From assembly GCA_033961575.1 (NCBI GenBank), contig CM066731.1, forward strand, positions 58,619,501-58,683,500: a stretch of DNA of 64,000 nucleotides, given 5' to 3'. The stretch's first letter is position 1. Each line of letters begins with the position of its first letter. The notes under the pieces are model-generated. The model saw only the letters and a program-made list of their open reading frames with translations. It did not search any database and was not told the DNA's origin. The stretch is from Aselliscus stoliczkanus (taxonomy: Eukaryota > Chordata > Mammalia > Chiroptera > Hipposideridae). This document shows positions 11,403 through 22,929 of the stretch, in pieces. A program made the position numbers and the translations under genes.

Positions 11403-11835
11403 TGTTTTGACATTTGGGGCCTGGCTTCACCCTGCAGGGACTCCCCTCCCAGGGTTACCCAATACCTTGAGATATTAAACACCTTACTAGCTAGTGTGCT
11501 GTTCAAATATAAACCAACCAATCCAGAGCCCACACCACAACCACCTCCTTTGTCAGGCTCTCAAACTCCAGGCCACTATCCACCTGCATTAACACCCATG
11601 GCCAGGTATCAGACAACTAGGGACAGTCCCTACACCCCAGAGCCTGGGGACATTATTTAAGCTAGCCCACCCTAAGCCTGCTTGCTCTACCTCACCTGTT
11701 CATACAGAAACTGCAATAAAGACTCCTCCCCCCATTTTCCGCCCTCTCGCTCTGCCTCCTGACCAACCCTGGTGTCCCCCTGTGAACCCCCCTGCAGCAT
11801 GGCATGCCCCCACCCCTTGGTAACTGTGAGTAACA
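11403..11835 (+). mobile_element. Probable solo LTR of an endogenous retrovirus
   Basis: A GC-richer block begins TG and ends CA. It has a C-rich U3-like part ('ggggcctggcttcaccctgc'), a TATA-like TTATTTAAG near 11654, a CTGCAATAAAGACTCC polyadenylation block near 11711-11726, then a C/T-rich U5-like stretch. This layout fits a gammaretrovirus-like (ERV1) LTR in plus orientation. No internal retroviral sequence flanks it. I found no matching target-site duplication, so exact ends are uncertain. Confidence 0.65.
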
Positions 11836-12280
11836 AAATATATTTTCAATGGCAATCATCTAATGATCTATTGGCCTTGCTATACCTAAATAATAACAAA
11901 ACCTATTTTTAAATAGAGATGGCATAAGAGAGGGGGCAGGAGTAAATTTCATCTTAGAGTATCTGAAAAACTGACAGTAAAGCTGTATTGGATGATCAGC
12001 TTACTCCCAAAACCCTTTTGTGACTGTCCTGGGCAGAGATTCTCATGTTCGACTGCTTGACAGCATCTCCTTCAGGACTACTAATACTTTTCCAGCATCA
12101 TCGGCTGTGCTCTGGGCTCCATAACTGGTTATGCTGGTTAGGTCGTTACTTCTAGTTAATTTGTTGATAATTTGTTCACAGCTTTGGGTGTACAGTTGGA
12201 TGAGTTCTTTCCAAGAGGGCCAGGAATCATTCTTTTATTAAAACCACATAATAGGCTAATCTCTACCCAGGGAACATGGG
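11836..12280. other. Unclassified intergenic DNA
   Basis: No gene or confident repeat was seen in this stretch. Confidence 0.5.
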
Positions 12281-12289
12281 TCAAGTGGC

Positions 12290-12590
12290 GTTTCCTAAAT
12301 CTGGCTTACCATCAGAATCACCCATTGAATAAGAAGACAAAAATGCACCTTTTGTCAGAACTCACCCCAGTTTTACTAAGTACTCCTGGTGATTTGCCAG
12401 GTTTGGAAAACTCAGAGAATATTGCTTAACCCAGTGCTGCTTGAATTTTAATGTGTATTTGAGTCCCCTGGGGATCTTGTTGAAACACAGATTCTGATTC
12501 AGTGGTTCTGAGTGGGACATAAGATTGCATTTCTAGCCAGCACCCTGGTTCAATAACCACATTTGAGTATCAAGGCCCAGAACCCAATTT
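12290..12590 (+). mobile_element. MER5A-like hAT fragments
   Basis: 'taccatcagaatcacc' near 12308 and 'cacagattctgattcagtgg' with 'gattgcatttctagccag' near 12486-12541 match the familiar MER5A text. There may be two adjacent or broken copies. No coding content. Confidence 0.5.
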
Positions 12591-12774
12591 ACCTGAGGGG
12601 TCTTATTTAAAAATAAAGGGAATATGCCTGGTGTTTCTCATTCAGCAGGGCAGTCCGGACCTGGGAATCTTTACAGATAGATAATTCTATCATAAGATTA
12701 TTTTATCATTTAGGATCTACCAGCCTCAGGAAAAATATCTGAGTGTCACATAATAATGACAATAACAATAACGG

Positions 12775-12850
12775 AAAAATTCATTCGTTCCCATAGTATG
12801 TATTAGGACCTACTATGCATTAGCACTGTTCCAGGTCAGGGGCTAGGGTC
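12775..12850 (-). mobile_element. L2 3'-end fragment
   Basis: 'ttaggacctactatgcatta' with 'gcactgttccaggtc' is the antisense L2 3' end. Confidence 0.5.
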
Positions 12851-13202
12851 ATAAATTAGAACAGGAATTCTCGCTCCCATGATGGAGAAGGCAAATGGAA
12901 GAGTAAATTCCCCAACAGACAAAATAATTTCCTAGGGTGACCAATGCTTTGAACACTATAGAGCGTGGTCAGGAGGCAGCATCCTAGGGAATTGCTGATG
13001 GGCTTGGTGGCAGCAAGAATCACGACACCTGGGATCATAAGGACAGTTATCACGTGAGGAGCGGATTGCACAAGTCAAGGAGTGTTGACGCTTTCTACGT
13101 GGACCATCCCATCTCCTCACATCTAACTGATGACAGAACTCCTATTGTCTCCATTTGATGGGTGAAGCAACCGAGGCAGACAGAGGATTAATAACCAGGC
13201 TT

Positions 13203-13690
13203 TAAAAACATTTAATTGTAGTAAAATACACGTAACATAAAGTTTACCATCTTAACCATTTGTGAGAACAGTTCAGCAGTGTTTAGTACGTTTACATTGT
13301 TGTGTGATTAATCTTCAGAACTCTTTTTTATCTTGTAAAATTGTAACTCTGTACCCATTAAACACTAACTCCCCATTCCCTCCCCACAGACCCTGGCAAC
13401 CACCACGCTATTATCTGCGTCTACGAATTTGACTATCTAGGTACCTCAAAAAAGTGAAATCATACAGTATTTGTATTTGTATGACTGGCTTCTTTCACTT
13501 GGCACAATTTCCTTAAGGAGTAGAATATGACAGAATTTCCTTCCTTTTTAAGGCTGAATAATATTCCATTGTATGTCTATGCCATGTTTTGCTTATTCGT
13601 TGATCTGCCAATAGACTCCTGGGTTGCTTCCACCTTTTGGCTATTGCAAATATCCTGCTATGACCATAGGTGTAATAACTGCTCTTCATG
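13203..13690 (-). mobile_element. L1 fragment: 3'UTR and end of ORF2
   Basis: The left part is antisense L1M 3'UTR ('taaagtttaccatcttaacc', 'ccctggcaaccaccacgcta'). The minus-strand frame 13513-13719 ends with the L1 ORF2 C-terminal motif HTMEYYSALKRKEILSY. The element is 5'-truncated near 13690 and followed by an L2 fragment. Confidence 0.85.
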
Positions 13691-14235
13691 CCTGTTTCCA
13701 AACACACCAAACTCACCAAGGTTCTCCTTGCTCTCAGGCATTATTGCTATTCTCTCTTCCAGGAAGGCCCTTCCTCGAATATTGTCCTGGTTCGGTCTGA
13801 TGCTTTGCTCAAGTCTCTGCTCAAACGTTACTTCTGAGAAGTCTTCCCTGACAGCCCCAGCTAAAACAGCACCTCTCTCGTCATGGCTCTCTGTGCCCTT
13901 ACTTGGCTTTATTGTCCTTCATTCTGTTTGTTTGAGGGGGGGTTTTGTTTGTCTTTTTGAGGGCAGTGTCACTGGCCCTCATATGTGGGACCGAACCGGG
14001 GCCGCTGGCTTCCCAAGCCAGCGCTTAACCACCGTGCCACTCGGCCAGCCCTTTTACTGTCCTTCAGAGCACTTGTCAGTACCTAGCATTACGTGATGTA
14101 TTGTGTTTGTTTACTGTGTGTCTCCTTGTATCCTCAAATATTATCTCTAGAAAGACCTGCCTATTCTAATGTTCTATCCTCAATGCCTAGGATAATACTG
14201 CAAAGAGTAGATGTAAATATTTATGAATGAATGAA
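13690..14235 (+). mobile_element. L2 LINE 3' fragment, split by a SINE
   Basis: The L2 text 'tcaagtctctgctcaaacgt', 'gaagtcttccctgacagccc' and an 'aatatttatgaatgaatgaa' tail are all present. The SINE at 13922-14052 interrupts it. The tail grades into a TGAA/AAGG microsatellite. Confidence 0.75.
13922..14052 (-). mobile_element. Short tRNA-derived SINE (head-only type)
   Basis: Flanked by TTTATTGTCCTTCA (13908-13921) and TTTACTGTCCTTCA (14053-14066), a 14-bp target-site duplication. Read on the minus strand: GGCTGGCCGAGTGGC head, GTGGTTAAGCGCTGG, GGTTCGGTCCCAC (B-box region), then a short stretch to CCCTC and an A-rich tail. It matches the first quarter of the long SINEs at 23147, 44034 and 46590, and the plus-strand copy at 21903. 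Confidence 0.88.
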
Positions 14236-14277
14236 TGAATGAATGAATGATGGAAGGAAGGAAGGAAGGAAGGAAGT
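14222..14277 (+). repeat. (TGAA)n/(AAGG)n microsatellite
   Basis: About six TGAA repeats are followed by about six AAGG repeats. It grew from the L2 tail. Confidence 0.95.
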
Positions 14278-14519
14278 GGAGATAACTGTATTTGAATCTA
14301 GACCCTCTGCTTCCAAAGCCCTTGCAGTGCTGTTGCCTTGCCTACCCCTAGGGGTGCTTACAAGTCTTACAGGATGGATGGGGCATGGGAGTGGAGTTTC
14401 TAGGTGGAGCTTGTGATGAGGATGGGTGGTATCAGTGGTGAGGCTCCAGAAGTATCATCCAGATGCTGAAGGTAGAAGAATCAGGATCCAGGCATGGTAA
14501 ATCAGAACCGAAACAAGAT

Positions 14520-14950
14520 CCTTACAGTGGGTTGAATAGTGCCCCAAGAAAGACATCTCCATGTACTAACCTCTGGAATCTGTATATGTGACCTTATTTA
14601 TAAAAAGGGTTTTTGAAGATGTAATGAAGTTACAGGTCTTGAGACGAGATCATCTTGCATTACGTAGGTGGACCCATAATCCAATGGCAGGTGTCCATAT
14701 AAAATAAAGGCAAAGTGAGATGGGAGACACAGAGGCCGCCACGTGAAGATGAGGGGAGACTGAAGTTATGCACTCATAAGCAAAGGAACTTCAGGGGCCA
14801 TCAGAAGCTGGAAGCGACAAGCAAGGATTCTCCCCTACAGCCTCTGAAGGAAGTACATCCCTGTTAACACCTCGATGTCAGATTTCTGTCCTCCAGATCT
14901 GTGAGAGAATGAGTTTCTGTTGCTTTAATTAAGGCATCAAGTTTAAGCTG
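14520..14950 (+). mobile_element. Old LTR, MaLR-type
   Basis: 'tgggttgaatagtgcccc', 'gaccttatttataaaaaggg', 'gaagctggaagcgacaagca' and 'ctgtgagagaatgagtttct' match the general layout of MLT1/MST-class MaLR LTRs. Boundaries are approximate and no duplication was found. Confidence 0.6.
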
Positions 14951-15439
14951 TGAGAAATGAATACAATTTTAAAATTAGCAAACCAAAAGAGATGAAGAGA
15001 GAGGGCTGGAGTTTGGGATTCCTGCTAGATCTAGGACCTGGCTTAGCCACACTGCAGACACCCTGGTGTTTTAGGGCGCCCAGTATCCTTGCAATCCCAG
15101 ACTCAGCATATGTGACCAGACTTCCTCTAGCACTGGGCAGGGCTGCATGGGACAACATCTACACTTCATGCTGCTGGGTGAGGTGGGTGCAGAGAGCCAA
15201 CGAGGGCTGACTGCACAATGCAGAGGACTGAGCAGGCTATCTGGGCTGCTGGGCGCCACATTCCGTGTGGTTTTACATGGTTTCACAAATGGCAGAGGGT
15301 TACAAAATGCTAAACATGCACAGCAAGCCAGAAAATATTGAGTATTGGAAATATCTCCCAAAAGTTAACTCGTGTGCAAATGATAAAAAAAATTCCTCAT
15401 TTCTATGTCTTTATTAAATATACCCAATATTTAGGGATT
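14951..15439. other. Unclassified intergenic DNA
   Basis: Overlapping open frames on both strands (14943-15361) follow a locally GC-richer patch. They lack motifs, so no gene is called. Confidence 0.5.
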
Positions 15440-15551
15440 CCTTTCCTTTCCTTTCTTCCTTCCTTCCTTCCTCCCTTCCTTCCTTCCTTCTTTCCCTCCC
15501 TCCCTTCCTTCCTTCCTTCCTTCCTTCCTTCCTTTCTTCTTTCTTTTTCTT
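15440..15551 (+). repeat. (CCTT)n polypyrimidine tract
   Basis: About 110 bp of almost pure C and T built on CCTT/CTTT units. The 107-codon frame across it (PSFLPSFL...) is a repeat artefact. Confidence 0.95.
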
Positions 15552-15996
15552 TAGATTTTGAAGAGCCCAGAGAAAAATTTTACTGGGATGCATTTAACAA
15601 AAGTCCTCTCCCAAGTCAGGAAGATGAATTTAAAACTTACAATGGGCCCTTACAGTATTAATCTGACACTTCTAAAATTTACTCCAAGCCCATTTATCCT
15701 AAACCAATATTTCATATTCAAATTTTAGGCCTTTGGGAATTATAATGACATCAAATAAAGCTGTATATCTTATAGCAGAGTCTTACTTGATATTTCATGT
15801 ACTGACTTCTGATTCCCAAACTTTATATTTAGTATTAGAATTAAATTTTAATTTCCTTTTATGCTTATATTAGCTTAATGATAGCATTGGGATTCTAAAG
15901 CAATGCTATCAATATTTTTATCAATATTAAGTTTTGCAACTTGTGAAATTCTTCCAACTTTTCTTTCTCTAACCAGCTGACAGGCTTGTGACAGCT

Positions 15997-16320
15997 TGCT
16001 ATAGACTGAATATTTGTGTCCCTACAAAATTCATATGTTAAACCCTGATGCCCAGTGTGTTGATATTTGGAGGCAGGGCCTTTGGGAGGTGATTAGGTCG
16101 TGAGGGTGGAGCCCTCATGAATGGGATTAGTGCCCTTTTAAGAGACCCCATCACACCTTTTGCTAGGCGGACGGCCATTGATGAAGTGGGCTTTTCCCAG
16201 ACACCGATTATGTCAGCTCCTTGATCTCGAACTTCCCAGCCTTCAGTACTGTGCAAAATTAATTATTGTTGTTTATAAGACACCAGCCTATGGCATTTTG
16301 TTATAGCACCTGAATGAACA
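15997..16320 (+). mobile_element. MaLR-type solo LTR (MSTA/MLT1-like)
   Basis: It begins TGCTATAGACTGAATATTTG and contains 'gggaggtgattaggtcgtga', 'gggtggagccctcatgaatg' and 'ggattagtgcccttttaaga', then ends near 'gcacctgaatgaaca'. These are diagnostic of mammalian MaLR LTRs. Flanks CAGCT (15992-15996) and CAGTT (16321-16325) fit a 5-bp duplication with one change. No internal sequence remains. Confidence 0.88.
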
Positions 16321-16569
16321 CAGTTCAATAATATTTGGTCAGGCCAGACATACCAAAAGCTTCACTTCACAGACATACCAAAAGCTACCCTTCACTTCAA
16401 CAGTTCCCATATTGTCTATATTTGTTGGTTCTCTAGGAAAATAGTCTATGTTGCATATTCATTCAGGCTGGGTGAAGTACTGGATAGGATAAACAACATA
16501 TTTACGAGAAGAATTGTTGGCCAGCAGCCTGTACTGACACCGGTTCACCAGGTACCCTGGCCAAGTGGA

Positions 16570-16675
16570 CCTCTTTCACAGTGTGGTTGTATGAATTAAA
16601 TCAAATGACATAATTGCTTAAAATAATTCCTGGCACAAAGTAGCATTTAATACATGCTATTTTCCTTTAATACAT
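16570..16675 (+). mobile_element. MIR 3' fragment
   Basis: 'atgaattaaatcaaatgaca' and 'cctggcacaaagtagcattt' match the 3' half of MIR. Confidence 0.6.
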
Positions 16676-16679
16676 CCTT

Positions 16680-17815
16680 TTGCCTTTTCCCATGATGATT
16701 TCATTTTTCTGTCAACATCTCAGAAAGTCACCTTTATCTTTACATGTTTGTACACCAGCAGTGTTATTACAAAATAGAGTTTTTAAGTCTTTTTAGCCCA
16801 AACTTTCATCAGCTAGTTGCTGGCTTCCTGATTATTAGAAACTTTCAGACTGTCAATCATCCCCATAATAGACCTTGAGTTATTATAACGTTAGCAGAAT
16901 TTCTTCTATTTTCTCCACTTAGTGTTTCAGCAAAGCAGGTAGTATTAAAACCAGGTTCTACCAATATCAAAATATTTATGCCATTTCTTGCTGTTCCTGA
17001 TCCAAAGAGCCACCCATCTCTTGGGATGCAGCAGATGGAGCAATCATTGCTGACCTCTCTGACTCAGTCATGATCTTTTCTGGGCCTTGAGAATGAGTAT
17101 AATTTTTCTAGGTGGGGTTTAGGGAAAGCAGACAGGGCTTATGCTGAAATGTTCAGAAAATATAAAAAGCAAGGCTCTGGTATTATTACATTCTCTTTGG
17201 AAGGGACCCTGAGTCAGTCTTTCCTGATGATGGCAAATTGACAACAGAATATGTTAACAGGTTAAGTACTAAAAGAGGAGCAGGCAGCAGGTGGTAATGG
17301 GAAGTAGGGAAGCACCGTGGGGTCATGGAGAAAATATATATCAGCAGAAATATCTCTTCAACCTTTGCTAAATGCTTCTACCATTAAAGCTGTAGCTTAG
17401 TTTGGAAAATGTTTTCAGTTCTAGACCCTACTTTAAGGGCTCCTAAAAGCTTCTCTTTGGATATTAATATTACCATGATATAATCAGCTTTAAAATGCTT
17501 TAAAAAAAATCTAGAATCAGGGTGAACATATATAAATTGCTTGAAAGCGAAAAATACTCTTCACATATTATGATCATTAGTTCAGATGGATCTCACTATG
17601 AACATTTTTGATACACGGTTATTGTAATTTACCAAACAATATATACATTGAGTATAAGTAATACTTCCCAGAAAGTTTGACAGCATTTTTCAATTGCAAG
17701 TATCCCTCCTGTGATCATTTCTACTTCTTACCATATTGTGTACCATGTATCCACACACCCATCAGATGAACTAAAACTCTCAGCTGATAATGGTGAAGTT
17801 GGCCATCTACCTTAA
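16680..17815. other. Unclassified intergenic DNA
   Basis: No gene, RNA or recognisable repeat was seen. Confidence 0.5.
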
Positions 17816-17819
17816 GCAT

Positions 17820-17990
17820 TGTGCAGTGGAAAGAACATAGGGCACTTGACTTTCAGGCTCAGGTTCTCTACTGTGTAGAGTCATCTTGGGGTAGACCCTA
17901 CCCCAAGGCTTTGGGTCCCTGTTTTCTCATATGTTGAATTACAGAGTTGGATCACATCAACTTTAAGGTTCCTTCCAGGTCTAAAAATAT
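17820..17990 (+). mobile_element. MIR SINE
   Basis: It carries a MIR-like head 'gtgcagtggaaagaacatag' and a 3' part 'ttaaggttccttccaggtct'. Confidence 0.6.
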
Positions 17991-18282
17991 GTAAAAAGAA
18001 GTGATCAAATGTTCAGGCATCCCAAATGAGAAGAGAAGATATGGAAATGTTTCCTATAGAAGGTAGATTTGGAAATAGACATATGGATATGTTAAAATCA
18101 GGCATGTTGAGTTTGTGTTCTTGGGTGGAGGGCGGGAGGCAGTCCAATCCACCCAAGTATATAGATATAAAAGCTCAGAAATGTGGAGTCCTTAGGGTAA
18201 TAATAAGGGGTCTAATTTGGCTAGAACAAGACAAATATGCAGAGAACAGGTTTAGTCATGCAGAGATTAAGACCATACAGTT

Positions 18283-18560
18283 TTTTTTATTCAGCACATA
18301 TTTATTAAGCACTTACTATGTGCCAGACACTATCCTAAGCATAAGATACAATGGTGAGTGTGATAGGCAGGGTCTTCTTAGGGGAGCTTATAGTCTGTTG
18401 GGGAAGAGAGACTATTTAACAGCTATGAGAGGCAAGCATATGGCAAGAACATCTAAGCAGTCTGGAGGTGGACAGTCTTTAAAGATGTTGTATTTGAGCT
18501 GAAACCTGAAGGTTGAGTCAATGTCAGCCAGGCACAGCTGAGAAGGTTCTTCTACAGAGC
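18283..18560 (-). mobile_element. L2 3' fragment
   Basis: 'atttattaagcacttactat' with 'gtgccagacactatcc', then 'ttgagctgaaacctgaaggt', is the antisense L2 3' region. It lies inside a 158-codon open frame (18026-18502), which is therefore not taken as a gene. Confidence 0.75.
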
Positions 18561-18579
18561 AGTGAAGTATCTGCCTTTC

Positions 18580-19320
18580 CTAACCCTATGTATCTAAAGC
18601 CAGTTAACCAAATTGTGCATGATGTGTCCAGTAGCCAATAAAAATGAGTCACTGGAACTGCGAGCAATTGAAATTGGCATGCAAAATAAGCGTATTTACC
18701 ATCTCGGTCTAGGAGATACTATGCCAGATATAACATGGCATCTCTTCATTTTTAAACTCCAAAAATGTACCCATGGTTTAAAAATCCTCACTAACACTAT
18801 TTGTGAAAGTCAACACATAGAATGTCAACAGTAAATTGTTCATTCAAGCTTAGCAAACTTTTAATGAAATTAGGTAATTAAAATAAATAATATATGGACC
18901 GTGTGTGGTAAAACAGCTTCCAACTGATTGTAGTCAATGCTTGCTGAGAGCCCAGAAACAAAGGCCTGTACATTTTAAGTTGAGAGTTTCTTCAGCAAGA
19001 TTTACCAGTTGGAATATAAAATGAGAAAAGTCAAGTGGTTGGATTTATCTGAAGCTAAAGTTTGACAGGAAAATAGAATTGACAGCAATTGTAAGAAGGG
19101 GTCTAGGCTAGATGGAAAAGACATAAAGCCCCAGAGTGCATGCCCTTCAAACATTATATAATATCAGTGGCAGGTTATTGTACCTACTATAGAGGGGCAA
19201 ATTCATCCCCTCCTGTGGAAAGTGAAGCCCTATTTGCTTTGAGCAGCAATCTGCAGAATCTGGTGGTGAGCAGCCAAAGGGGTGAGCCAGATCCTGAATC
19301 ACATGGAAAAATGCATGTTA
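18580..19320. other. Unclassified intergenic DNA
   Basis: No gene or clear repeat was seen. Confidence 0.5.
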
Positions 19321-19321
19321 G

Positions 19322-19480
19322 GTTTTGTTTTTGTTTTTGTTTTTTTTAGCTGAGCCATCCCGCCACCTGTTGGCAGCTCAACGGCAACTCAGCTCGGGCT
19401 GGGCATCGAACTGCCATTGCTCAGAGCTCAGCTCACACTCTTGAGCAAGCTCTTAACCACTGAGCCACTCGGCCAGCCCT
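19322..19480 (-). mobile_element. tRNA-derived SINE
   Basis: Read on the minus strand: GGCTGGCCGAGTGGCTCAGT, GGTTAAGAGCTTGCTCAAGA, 'gagctctgagcaatggcagt' with a TTCGAT B-box core, then a GGCTCAGCT end and an A-rich tail (19322-19348 on plus). It is the same subtype as the plus-strand copy at 44708-44833. No clean target duplication was found. Confidence 0.85.
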
Positions 19481-19489
19481 TCTTTCTGA

Positions 19490-20125
19490 CGTTTTAGTCA
19501 TTGAAGGCAACCTATTCAGGTACCAATATTATTTGCCCATATGAGTAAAAGGTAGGGAAAAAAAATGTGATTGTAAAGTTCCATTCTGATATTTGATATC
19601 AGAATAAAGTTAACATTCCCTTTTGGGGGTGTATATGTAGCTTTTTATTTCTATTCAAATTATAGCAGCAGGAAGCTCATCTTTTTAAACAAGAATAATA
19701 GTATGTAGAGTACTTTATGTTCTCTTAAGTGGAAGCTGAAAAAGTGAGGGCTCAAGGAAAACCATTCAAGGAAGATGTCATCATTTACCTGTGCCCCTCC
19801 ATCTTGTAAGTTAGCTGACACATACCTCCCCTGCCCCCACCTTGCAGCACCTTTAAGATGGGCTTTCACAAAAACAAACCAGAAAATGTTAGTGAAATGA
19901 AATGAGGATCTGGGTCAGGAAGGGGTCTCTGCCACCAAGTAGGATGATTATCTGCTTTCAAAAGTTTCAATTTTATCAAAAAAAAACCCAACAATAATGA
20001 GAACCCAAACTCTGACCTATCTTAAAACATTTTTGTGGAAATATTTTAAAATACTTTATATATAGATTTATATAAAGTTATTTATATAAAGATAAACATA
20101 CTTTATCTCATATAGAAATTCTTCC
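19490..20125. other. Unclassified AT-rich DNA
   Basis: No gene or repeat was recognised. Confidence 0.5.
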
Positions 20126-20129
20126 TATG

Positions 20130-20753
20130 AAGTCATGCATCGCATAATAACATTTCAGACAAGGATGGACCTCATATATAATGATGGTCCCATAAGATTA
20201 TAATAGAGCTGAAAATTACTATTGCCTAGTAACGTCATAAGTGTCGTAAAGCTGTAGCTGTTATAACGTCGTAGCCAGGGTAACAATGACATAGCTGGCA
20301 TAATGACTGTAGAATAATGATTTATGATAATGTAATGCCCTGGGCCTTTGCCTTCACTTACCAACTCACTCACTGACTCACTCAGAGTAACTTTCAACCC
20401 TGAAAGCTCCATTCATAGTAAGTGCCCTATACAGGTGTATCATTTTATATCTTTTATAGTGTACCTTTTATATGATATCTTATACGACACCTTTTCCTAT
20501 GTTTAGATATGTTTTGATGCACAAATGTCAGTGTATTACAATTGCCTACAATATTCAGTACAGCAGCATTCTATATGGTTTTGAAGCCTAGGAGCAGTAG
20601 GCTATACCATCTAGCCTAGGTGTGTAGTAGGCTAGAGCACCTAAGGTTGGTTGCATGGGTGCACCCAGTGATGTTCATACAACAACCAAATTGCCTAAGG
20701 ATGTATTTCCCAGAAGGTTTCTGGTATCCCCATCGTTTAGTGACACATGACTG
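20130..20753 (+). mobile_element. Ancient DNA transposon remnant, Zaphod-like (hAT)
   Basis: The ends are inverted: AAGTCATGCATCGCATAATA at the left pairs loosely with the reverse complement of 'gtttagtgacacatgactg' at the right. Internal text ('ggtcccataagattataata', 'tagcctaggtgtgtagtagg', 'tcactgactcactcagagta') is a well-known mammalian DNA-transposon fossil, which I associate with a hAT-Tip100/Zaphod-type element. The exact family name is uncertain. No transposase remains. Confidence 0.65.
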
Positions 20754-20922
20754 TTTTAATTTATATACTTCCTTCTCATTATTCTGAATCATTTTTAGCC
20801 TAATCCTTCCAGATGCAGGTAAAGCCCATTCCTCTACTTTGGTAATTAGTGCAAAAGAGAACACCTGCCAATGTTTCCTTCCTAGGCTGTGCATCTTTTC
20901 GTTATCCATTTTTTAATACTGT

Positions 20923-22298
20923 TGTTACCGGCCAACTGAACAGCACCCCACCACCACCGAGGAACTTTTACATTCTCCTTCCCATAGAAATGTTAAGTCT
21001 CCTCCCTAGTTTCTTAGTTCTTTAATTCCAACTCTTCTAATCAGTTTCTGAACCCTAACCAGTAGATTGTTCATAGAAATCTCCTACCCCTGCTTCAGAT
21101 AACTACTTGAAAGCCTGTGACTTCCTAATATCCTCCAGGACAGTAAGCTAAATGACAAACCCATTCTGGATCCAGACAACTGACGCCACCTGGGTGATGA
21201 ACTGAATGGCCACAAGTTTCATGAGAGCTAACAGGTTTATTAATTAATATCTTTTTTTTTTCATTCAGGGCCCATGGGGATACAAGGGCCACCCCAGCAA
21301 AATTGCAAGTGACAACCAAGCCAGCCGCAGTGTGCCAGGCAGAGCTCAAGACCCCTTCCTCTCATCTGAGATCAGTTAGGGTGAGAGTTCTGTGAATTCC
21401 CCAATAGGCAGGGACAGCTCTACACCCCTGCCCAACAGGAAGCAGATACAGAAGAAAAGACCTCCTGTCCCTCAACTTCCCATAGAGATTTTATGGGGAT
21501 CACGTCTCTCAAGGGGAAAACTAGGCAGACAGTTAGAGGCAGACATTGGGTCTCTGTATTCCTGCACATCTCACAGAATGTGACCTCTGGGTGACCTCCC
21601 CTCTGTACCCAAAACTTCTATTCATTGTAACTATCTACCCCTAAAACAAATGGGTACAAAATACCCAACTGGATTCAGTCACTCATACCTGTGCAGTAAA
21701 GGCCATAATGACCTTTGTTTCACCCGGGCTTCATTATACCATTATAATATCATACATATGCCCAGAGGTTTATTAATATCATTATAACAGACTGAACTCT
21801 GGGAAAGAGAATGCACAGATGAGGTAATAGCCTCTTGTCAATTATGGGTGCCAATCAAGTAGACCCACGCCCAGAGGGGAACAAAATAAAAAACCTCCAA
21901 GTCGGGCCAGCTGAGTGGAGCGGTGGTTAAGTGCTGGCTTGGGAAGCCAGCGGCCCCGGTTTGGGTCCCACATATGAGGGCCAATAACACTGCCCTCAAA
22001 AAACAAAACAAAACAAAAAAAACACTCCAAGTTCTGGGAAGTCTGGGGCTGCTGCTGCACTCTTCTTTTCCTTTTGACTGCTTACCACTGCTCTGTCTAA
22101 CCTTTTGACCCCTTCCTTCCTTTTCGAGCCTTTGGGCCTCGGCTTTGTGTGTGGCCCGCTCCATATTCTCCAAGCTTCTTGAAATAAGCTCTCTTCTAAT
22201 AAACTGTCTTTTACTGCTTTACTCTGGTATCTTGTTCAATTCTTTGCTCGAATTGCAAGGACCTGGACTCTGCACGGAGAAAGGCCGACTCTCCGACA
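20923..22298 (+). mobile_element. Solo LTR of an endogenous retrovirus, with target-site duplication
   Basis: Sequence begins TGTTACCGGCC and ends CTCTCCGACA, flanked by ATACTGT on both sides (20916-20922 and 22299-22305). It therefore behaves as one insertion. Near the right end are TAATAAAC (about 22197-22204) and a T-rich polyadenylation context, consistent with R/U5 in plus orientation. Without the 122-bp SINE at 21903 it is about 1.25 kb, long for an LTR, so a fragment of internal sequence is not excluded. The family was not recognised, and no retroviral gene is visible. Confidence 0.7.
21903..22024 (+). mobile_element. Short tRNA-derived SINE (head-only type)
   Basis: Flanked by CTCCAAGT at 21895-21902 and 22025-22032. 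The head is GGGCCAGCTGAGTGGAGCGG, then GTGGTTAAGTGCTGGCTTGG, a GGTTTGGGTCCCAC B-box region and CACTGCCCTC followed by A/C-rich tail. It ends at the same internal point as the copy at 13922-14052. Confidence 0.88.
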
Positions 22299-22305
22299 AT
22301 ACTGT

Positions 22306-22925
22306 GAATAAAACATCAAATGGAAAACTTAGCCAACATGCAATATTATTGTACAATCCTCAGTTTATCTCTGATGCAATGTTCAGTCACCGTTTTTATA
22401 ATGTCAGTTATCTTAGGAGCTTAAAATGAAAATAAATTCTAATTTCTATCCGCTGTTAGCAAGGGTGTTAAGATCCATTGAGGCTAGCTTTCTGACTGCA
22501 CAAATTCAAATGTAATTGATTCTTATCAACCATTTAGATACTAGACATAAAATTTTATATAACCCATTTTCCTTTCCAACAGCCTCTTACAATGCTATTT
22601 ATTTTGAAGTCCTTGGGGAACTCACTCAGGCTTGTGTTTTCCAGGCCCCAATGCTAAGATACGCACTTGGGTTGGTGTGCTTTTTGGAGACAATTCCTTT
22701 GTAAAGTCTCATTTTTATCCAATAATTATTTTTCTCCATGAAGCTGTAATCATGAAATACTTTTTCCAGTAAAATCCTTCAGTAATATATCAGAAGCTTT
22801 ACAACAGTTTATTCCTACAGAAAAAGGTCATTTAGCTTCTTTTATGAAGAGATGAGCTAAGCTGTTATAAAACATCTTTCCAAGTTTGGCCTGAAAAGTA
22901 ATTATGCAAACAAATAAAGGTTTGG
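22306..22925. other. Unclassified intergenic DNA
   Basis: No gene or repeat was recognised. Confidence 0.5.
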
Positions 22926-22929
22926 CATT

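Noticed and set aside
13527..14096. 189-codon plus-strand open frame
   Set aside because: It runs through antisense L1, L2 and a SINE in turn, so it is not a gene.
18026..18502. 158-codon plus-strand open frame
   Set aside because: Its second half is an antisense L2 fragment and the first half has no recognisable domain.
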